Shown in pieces: positions 1-5,674 of a stretch of 5,674 nt of DNA. The notes below the pieces were generated by a model. That model worked only from the letters and a program-made list of their open reading frames with translations, was not told where the DNA came from and did no database searches. Source of the DNA: DATJIG01 sp035493495 (GTDB lineage Bacteria; Pseudomonadota; Alphaproteobacteria; SMXQ01); the NCBI GenBank assembly GCA_035493495.1, contig DATJIG010000016.1, forward strand, positions 1-5,674, given 5' to 3'. A program made the translations under genes and the position numbers. Each line of letters begins with the position of its first letter. The stretch's first letter is position 1.

Positions 1-27
1 GGGGGCGTTGAGGCCGCCTTCGCTCAT
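1..27 (-). CDS. Possible start of a further gene, cut by the window edge
   Basis: An ATG at 27-25 opens a minus-strand frame of nine codons (MSEGGLNAP) that continues past the left edge. It lies downstream of the rubrerythrin gene and its two hairpins, in the same direction. The ribosome binding site is poor: only GAG-like bases occur in the dozen bases upstream. From memory, some alphaproteobacteria have an Fe-S-binding, heterodisulfide-reductase-like oxidoreductase gene next to rubrerythrin, and its N-terminus is of this kind. Nine residues cannot prove this. The reading as a real gene start is tentative, and the function is inference from context only. Confidence 0.35.
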
Positions 28-77
28 CGTCGCGCTCGCGAGAAATCAGGAGGGGAACCGATTTGAAGGGCGGTTGG

Positions 78-122
78 TTCCGCGGAGGACCTCATCCAGA
101 TGGATAGACATCCTCCGCGGAA
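78..122. repeat. Long inverted repeat (12-bp perfect stem) after rbr
   Basis: Arms 78-89 (TTCCGCGGAGGA) and 111-122 (TCCTCCGCGGAA) are perfectly complementary over 12 bp. The 21-base interior can fold a further small stem (94-97 with 102-105). The structure begins 50 bases past the rubrerythrin stop codon on the minus strand and lies about 50 bases before the possible gene at 27. No T-run follows it on either strand, so it is not a classic intrinsic terminator. It could protect the 3' end of the rbr mRNA, act as a Rho-independent-like stop without a U-tract, or be a copy of a dispersed palindromic element. The dyad is seen directly; its role is not known. Confidence 0.6.
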
Positions 123-133
123 GTACCGTCGCC

Positions 134-161
134 CGATCGGACCGATCAGATCGGCCGATCG
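134..161 (-). terminator. Hairpin just after the rbr stop codon, terminator-like
   Basis: On the minus strand, 10 bases after the rbr stop, CGATCGG/CCGATCG (134-140 with 155-161) pair. A single bulged base at 141 and an inner CCGA/TCGG stem (142-145 with 151-154) close a five-base loop. This gives about 11 bp of stem. There is no U-tract after it, so termination efficiency is uncertain, and it may instead stabilise the mRNA. The stretch is also dense in GATC (five between 135 and 173), which partly reflects the repeated arms. Confidence 0.4.
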
Positions 162-171
162 AAGCCGGCGA

Positions 172-588
172 TCAGAGCTGGTCGAGGGCCTTCTGGAAGC
201 GGCCCGCGTGCGACTTCTCGGCCTTGGCGAGAGTCTCGAACCAGTCGGCGATCTCGCCGAAGCCTTCCTGGCGCGCGGTCTTGGCCATGCCCGGGTACAT
301 GTCGGTGTACTCGTGCGTCTCGCCGGCGATCGCCGCCTTGAGGTTCAGATTGGTGCCGCCGATCGGCTGGCCGGTGGCGGGATCGCCGACGGCCTCGAGG
401 AACTCGAGGTGGCCGTGGGCGTGGCCGGTCTCACCTTCCGCGGTCGAGCGGAACACCACGGCGACGTCGTTGTAGCCTTCAACGTCGGCCTTTTGAGCGA
501 AATAGAGATAGCGGCGATTCGCCTGCGATTCGCCTGCGAACGCGGCCTTGAGATTCTCTTCGGTCTTGGAACCCTTGAGGGCTGCCAT
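172..588 (-). CDS. rbr: Rubrerythrin, diiron domain only (no rubredoxin domain)
   Basis: A 138-residue cytoplasmic ferritin-like four-helix diiron protein. Rubrerythrins reduce hydrogen peroxide to water and protect iron-rich cells from peroxide. The two helix pairs carry the expected ligands: E20 (AGES), E53 and H56 (GETGH), E90 and E93 (GETHE), E124 and H127 (AEKSH). These match classic rubrerythrin ligand spacing closely. Classic rubrerythrins are about 190 residues and end in a rubredoxin domain with two CXXC knuckles. This one stops after the diiron domain and has no Cys at all, so electrons must come from a separate protein. The ATG at 588 is preceded by AAGGGAGA with six bases of spacing, a strong ribosome binding site, which fixes the start. 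It lies downstream of irr on the same strand, with its own promoter and an Irr-box-like dyad between them. Family assignment is firm; peroxidase activity is inferred from the family. Confidence 0.93.
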   Translation of the reverse strand: MAALKGSKTEENLKAAFAGESQANRRYLYFAQKADVEGYNDVAVVFRSTAEGETGHAHGHLEFLEAVGDPATGQPIGGTNLNLKAAIAGETHEYTDMYPGMAKTARQEGFGEIADWFETLAKAEKSHAGRFQKALDQL

Positions 589-634
589 TGTGATTCTCCC
601 TTAGCGGTGTGCGTGGAGTGAGTACGTGGACGAG

Positions 635-657
635 CGGACGCGGGGCCGGCCCGTCCG
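635..657 (-). other. Small GC hairpin in the rbr mRNA leader
   Basis: CGGACG (635-640) pairs with CGTCCG (652-657), and two more G-C pairs form past a one-base bulge. It lies in the approximately 100-base leader between the predicted rbr transcription start and its ribosome binding site. It could affect leader stability, but GC-rich DNA often yields such stems, so I give it little weight. Confidence 0.25.
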
Positions 658-697
658 GAATACGAACGGGAACATGAGCCAGCTTCCTGCCAAGTCT

Positions 698-727
698 CTT
701 ATGGACCCGCGCAAAGAGACCTGTCAA
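698..727 (-). promoter_or_regulatory. Sigma-70-type promoter for rbr
   Basis: On the minus strand, TTGACA (727-722) is a perfect -35 hexamer. It is followed by an 18-base spacer and CATAAG (703-698), a 4/6 match to the -10 consensus. Transcription would start near 691, leaving a leader of about 100 bases before the rbr ATG at 588. The -35 box shares two bases with the end of the dyad at 726-752, so a protein bound there would touch or neighbour RNA polymerase. Confidence 0.6.
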
Positions 728-752
728 TAGATTAGAATTTCTCTAATCTATT
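726..752. promoter_or_regulatory. Irr-box (iron control element)-like operator
   Basis: A 27-bp dyad: AATAGATTAGA (726-736) and TCTAATCTATT (742-752) are perfectly complementary over 11 bp around a five-base centre. The core reads TTAGA-N5-TCTAA. As I recall it, the Irr box/ICE of alphaproteobacteria has the form TTAGAAnnnTTCTAA, which has the same half sites and spacing. It stands in an AT-rich island between irr and rbr, directly upstream of and slightly overlapping the rbr -35 box, centred near -48. Binding by the irr product encoded just upstream is the obvious inference. Repression or activation are both possible at this position. A PerR- or Fur-type protein is the alternative. Confidence 0.7.
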
Positions 753-774
753 AAGCTAAGCGGCTGTGAGTAAG

Positions 775-1194
775 TCAGGATTTGCGGGAGGATGTAACGC
801 GGATGACAACGTCGACACGGCTCACCCGCATGCCGGCCGGCGGCTCCGGAAGGCGGGCGATGGCGACGTCGGTGCCCTCGATGTCGGAGAGCGCCGCGGT
901 ATCTTCGTGGAAGAAGTGGTGGTGGTCGGAGACGTTGGTGTCGAAGTACGAGCGGCCCGGCTCGACCACGATCTCGCGCAGCAGCCCCGCTTCGGTGAAC
1001 TGATGGAGCGTGTTGTAGACGGTGGCGAGCGAGACGCGGATGCCGTCCTTCGCCGCCATGCCGTGCAGCTCCTCGGCAGTGACGTGAACGTCGCCGCGAT
1101 CGAGCAGGAGCTTGGCGAGTGCCAGGCGCTGCCGCGTCGGACGGAGACCCCGGCTGCGGAGACGTTCGATCACATCGCTGAACGGTCGGTGCAT
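775..1194 (-). CDS. irr: Iron response regulator Irr (Fur superfamily)
   Basis: A 139-residue DNA-binding regulator. In alphaproteobacteria Irr senses iron through heme and controls heme synthesis, iron uptake and iron storage genes, often as a repressor active under iron limitation. The N-terminal winged helix has the Fur-family signature RPTRQRLALAKLLL (18-31) and a recognition helix around VSLATVYNTLHQFTEAGLL (54-72). The dimerisation half has YFDTNVSDHHHFFHED (83-98); the HHH triplet at 91-93 is the Irr mark linked to heme binding. There is no Cys, so both the CXXC zinc site of many Fur proteins and the N-terminal Cys-Pro heme motif of Bradyrhizobium Irr are absent. I chose the ATG at 1194 because it begins at the conserved region and lies downstream of a good promoter at 1249-1277. 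A longer frame from 1332 would start upstream of that promoter. The ribosome binding site is weak (GGA eight bases upstream). Confidence 0.87.
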   Translation of the reverse strand: MHRPFSDVIERLRSRGLRPTRQRLALAKLLLDRGDVHVTAEELHGMAAKDGIRVSLATVYNTLHQFTEAGLLREIVVEPGRSYFDTNVSDHHHFFHEDTAALSDIEGTDVAIARLPEPPAGMRVSRVDVVIRVTSSRKS

Positions 1195-1248
1195 ATCGTA
1201 TCCGTGGGGCGCCGCGGAAATGGCCCCGGCTCCCTGTAAGGTATTCAC

Positions 1249-1277
1249 GTCATAGATAACCGGGCAATTCCGGTCAA
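1249..1277 (-). promoter_or_regulatory. Sigma-70-type promoter for irr
   Basis: On the minus strand, TTGACC (1277-1272) matches the -35 consensus at 5 of 6 bases. A 17-base spacer leads to TATGAC (1254-1249), a 4/6 match to the -10. The predicted start near 1242 leaves a leader of about 48 bases before the irr ATG. The region around it (about 1240-1315) is clearly AT-richer than the neighbouring genes, as expected for a promoter. It follows the hairpin that ends the upstream gene, so irr probably has its own transcription unit. Confidence 0.6.
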
Positions 1278-1298
1278 CTGTATTGAATATTGGAATTG
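1265..1298. repeat. Inverted repeat spanning the irr -35 region
   Basis: CAATTCC (1265-1271) and GGAATTG (1292-1298) are perfect 7-bp inverted repeats separated by 20 bases, and they enclose the irr -35 box. An operator for autoregulation or another regulator is possible. It does not match the TTAGA-N5-TCTAA pattern seen before rbr, and a 7-bp match in AT-rich DNA can arise by chance. Confidence 0.25.
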
Positions 1299-1334
1299 AT
1301 AAAGAATTTGTAAGGGACCCGGCGGAGGGCATTT

Positions 1335-1358
1335 TCGGGGCCCGAATCCGGGCCCCGA
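1335..1358 (-). terminator. Strong GC hairpin after the flavoenzyme gene
   Basis: TCGGGGCCCG (1335-1344) pairs perfectly with CGGGCCCCGA (1349-1358) around a four-base loop, starting 4 bases past the stop codon of the nitronate monooxygenase-like gene. On the minus strand it is followed by AAAAT, not a U-run, so it is a hairpin-only terminator or an mRNA 3'-end stabiliser. Its place between a stop codon and the irr promoter supports a transcript-end role. Confidence 0.55.
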
Positions 1359-1362
1359 GCCG

Positions 1363-2760
<1,398 letters not shown>

Positions 2761-2798
2761 GATTACGTCTCGCGCTTGCCCGACACGTGGGCCGATTG

Positions 2799-2823
2799 GG
2801 CGGCCGCCTTACCGGCGGCCGCC
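2799..2823. repeat. Inverted pair of a 10-bp palindrome (GGCGGCCGCC)
   Basis: The 10-base sequence GGCGGCCGCC occurs at 2799-2808 and again at 2814-2823, five bases apart. Each copy is itself a perfect palindrome, so the pair is both a direct and an inverted repeat. In RNA from either strand it can form a 10-bp all-GC stem with a five-base loop. It sits in the pnp/flavoenzyme spacer, downstream of the candidate promoter and about 40 bases before the ATG at 2760. It could be an attenuator-like leader hairpin, the pnp transcript end, or a double binding site for a dimeric protein. No T-run follows. Confidence 0.55.
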
Positions 2824-2837
2824 GTTTCCATCAGCGC

Positions 2838-2866
2838 TATATAGGGCACCGTTTTCGAAATGCCAG
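2838..2866 (-). promoter_or_regulatory. Candidate promoter for the flavoenzyme gene
   Basis: On the minus strand CTGGCA (2866-2861), a 4/6 match to the -35 box, is followed by 17 bases and TATATA (2843-2838), a 4/6 match to the -10. Transcription would begin near 2831, 70 bases before the ATG at 2760, with the GC hairpin at 2799-2823 in the leader. Spacing is ideal, but both boxes are imperfect and read-through from pnp is also possible. Confidence 0.4.
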
Positions 2867-2917
2867 TTGGGGCGGAAAAGCCGGCCAAACGGGAGAGCGA
2901 GACTGCGCGCCCCACCC

Positions 2918-5056
<2,139 letters not shown>

Positions 5057-5079
5057 TTCCATTCCTTCCATCGTCGGCC

Positions 5080-5110
5080 GCGCACCCGTCCCCTATGGAC
5101 GGACGTGCGC
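5080..5110 (-). other. rpsO-pnp spacer hairpin, pnp-proximal
   Basis: GCGCAC (5080-5085) pairs with GTGCGC (5105-5110), and CCGTCC (5086-5091) with GGACGG (5097-5102). This makes a 12-bp stem with a two-base bulge (5103-5104) and a five-base loop. It ends about 10 bases before the pnp ribosome binding site. In E. coli a stem in the pnp leader is cut by RNase III and this allows PNPase to repress its own translation. A similar role is plausible here but rests on position and shape only. Confidence 0.6.
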
Positions 5111-5133
5111 CGGGAGCGCGCCTTGCGCTCCCG
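5111..5133 (-). terminator. rpsO-pnp spacer hairpin, rpsO-proximal
   Basis: CGGGAGCGC (5111-5119) pairs perfectly with GCGCTCCCG (5125-5133) around a five-base loop, eight bases past the rpsO stop codon. It directly abuts the second hairpin. No U-run follows, so it is more likely a partial terminator or a 3'-end stabiliser for rpsO mRNA than a full stop. This is the position of the rpsO attenuator in E. coli, from established knowledge. Confidence 0.55.
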
Positions 5134-5141
5134 CCGCGCCG

Positions 5142-5411
5142 TTAGCGGCGCAGGCCCAGCCGCTCGATCAGTTGCGAGTAGCGGCCTTCGTTCTTGGACT
5201 TGAGGTAATCGAGCAGACGGCGGCGCTTGCCGACCATCATGATCAGACCACGGCGCGAGTGATGGTCGTGCGTGTGGCCCTTGAGGTGCTCGGTGAGGTT
5301 GTTGATGCGCTCCGAGAGGATCGCGACCTGGACCTCGGGCGAGCCGGTGTCGTTCTTGCCGGTGGCGTACGAGGTGATGAGCTCGCCTTTGCGAGCCTGC
5401 GTAATCGACAT
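5142..5411 (-). CDS. rpsO: 30S ribosomal protein S15
   Basis: An 89-residue small-subunit protein, the family's normal length. S15 binds 16S rRNA in the central domain early in assembly and contacts the large subunit. Conserved stretches are DTGSPEVQVAILSERINNLT (21-40), the DHHSRRGL rRNA-contact segment (49-56) and the basic GKRRRLLDYL (61-70). An ATG at 5423 (MENPMSIT) is also in frame but has no ribosome binding site. The ATG at 5411 has GGAGAA a few bases upstream and gives the usual MSIT start, so it is preferred. Only 14 bases separate it from the truB stop, so the two are likely co-transcribed. In E. coli S15 represses its own translation; no matching pseudoknot was worked out here. 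Confidence 0.97.
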   Translation of the reverse strand: MSITQARKGELITSYATGKNDTGSPEVQVAILSERINNLTEHLKGHTHDHHSRRGLIMMVGKRRRLLDYLKSKNEGRYSQLIERLGLRR

Positions 5412-5425
5412 CGGGTTCTCCATGG

Positions 5426-5674
5426 TTAGAGGTTCAAGACACGCACCGGGCGGACGCAACCCCGCTCGATGCGGGCCAGCGCCACGGGCTTTCCGTCGGC
5501 CATCGCCAAAAAGATCGTCCCCTCTTCGGGATGCGATGTTTCGGGATGCCAGCGGGGACCTGCCCCGGTGTCGAGCGCCGCAACGGCCTGACCTTGTCTC
5601 AGGCGGTTTGCCTCGCCTTCCGTGATGGCCAGAGCCGGGATGTCGTCCAGCACGGTCTCGATCGGAAGGAGGCG
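5426..5674 (-). CDS. truB: tRNA pseudouridine-55 synthase TruB, C-terminal part
   Basis: The last 82 residues and stop codon of a gene whose start lies beyond the right edge. TruB converts uridine 55 in the T-loop of tRNAs to pseudouridine. The visible segment starts RLLPIETVLDDIPALAIT, the typical link between the catalytic domain and the C-terminal domain in alphaproteobacterial TruB. It continues with a PUA-like fold (EGEANRLRQGQAVAAL, then FLAMADGKPVALARIE) and ends VRPVRVLNL. The catalytic Asp lies outside the window. The assignment rests on these motifs plus the standard truB-rpsO-pnp order. Confidence 0.9.
   Translation of the reverse strand, partial: RLLPIETVLDDIPALAITEGEANRLRQGQAVAALDTGAGPRWHPETSHPEEGTIFLAMADGKPVALARIERGCVRPVRVLNL

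Noticed and set aside
135..173. A cluster of five GATC sites, considered as an origin or methylation-controlled region
   Set aside because: Most of the GATCs are explained by the repeated arms of the hairpin after rbr; no DnaA boxes or AT-rich unwinding stretch are nearby.
100..621. A 173-codon open frame on the plus strand opposite rbr
   Set aside because: It is the mirror of the rubrerythrin gene, which has ligands and a strong ribosome binding site on the other strand.
1195..1332. An N-terminal extension of Irr from an ATG at 1332
   Set aside because: It would be translated through the predicted irr promoter, the added 46 residues match nothing in the family, and the region is AT-rich like a promoter.
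2869..2913. GGGGCG/CGCCCC inverted arms after the pnp stop, considered as the pnp terminator
   Set aside because: Only six base pairs separated by more than 30 bases; too weak to claim.
5412..5423. Alternative rpsO start at 5423
   Set aside because: It has no ribosome binding site, while the ATG at 5411 has GGAGAA at good spacing and gives the standard 89-residue S15.

Overview
The window is GC-rich and reads almost entirely on the minus strand. In transcription order (right to left) it holds the 3' end of truB, then rpsO, pnp, a nitronate monooxygenase-like flavoenzyme gene, irr, a rubrerythrin gene, and probably the first codons of one more gene at the left edge. An Irr-type Fur-family regulator, the truB-rpsO-pnp order and the protein sequences point to an alphaproteobacterium. 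I cannot name the genus.

Right part (about 2918-5674): a housekeeping block for translation and RNA turnover. TruB modifies tRNA uridine 55, RpsO is ribosomal protein S15 and Pnp is polynucleotide phosphorylase. The rpsO-pnp spacer holds two strong hairpins back to back. In enterobacteria this spacer is where RNase III processing and pnp autoregulation take place.

Middle part (about 1335-2866): a 465-residue FMN-dependent nitronate monooxygenase/2-nitropropane dioxygenase family protein. It has a candidate promoter of its own, a 10-bp GC palindrome repeated in inverted orientation in its leader, and a strong hairpin right after its stop codon. Its C-terminal part carries a Cys cluster (CX2CX3C plus a later Cys) that resembles an iron-sulfur site.

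Left part (1-1300): an iron/peroxide module. irr encodes a 139-residue Fur-family regulator with the HHHFF motif of Irr. It is followed by a rubrerythrin that has the diiron domain but no rubredoxin domain. Between the two genes lies a near-perfect 27-bp dyad whose core, TTAGA-N5-TCTAA, fits the Irr-box (iron control element) pattern as I recall it. The dyad abuts and slightly overlaps a perfect TTGACA -35 box for the rubrerythrin gene. The simplest reading is that Irr controls the neighbouring peroxide-scavenging rubrerythrin according to iron/heme status. Two further hairpins follow the rubrerythrin gene, and a possible new gene starts at 27 and runs off the left edge.

I saw no tRNA, rRNA, CRISPR array, insertion sequence or phage feature. 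The long plus-strand open frames look like antisense shadows of the GC-rich genes.
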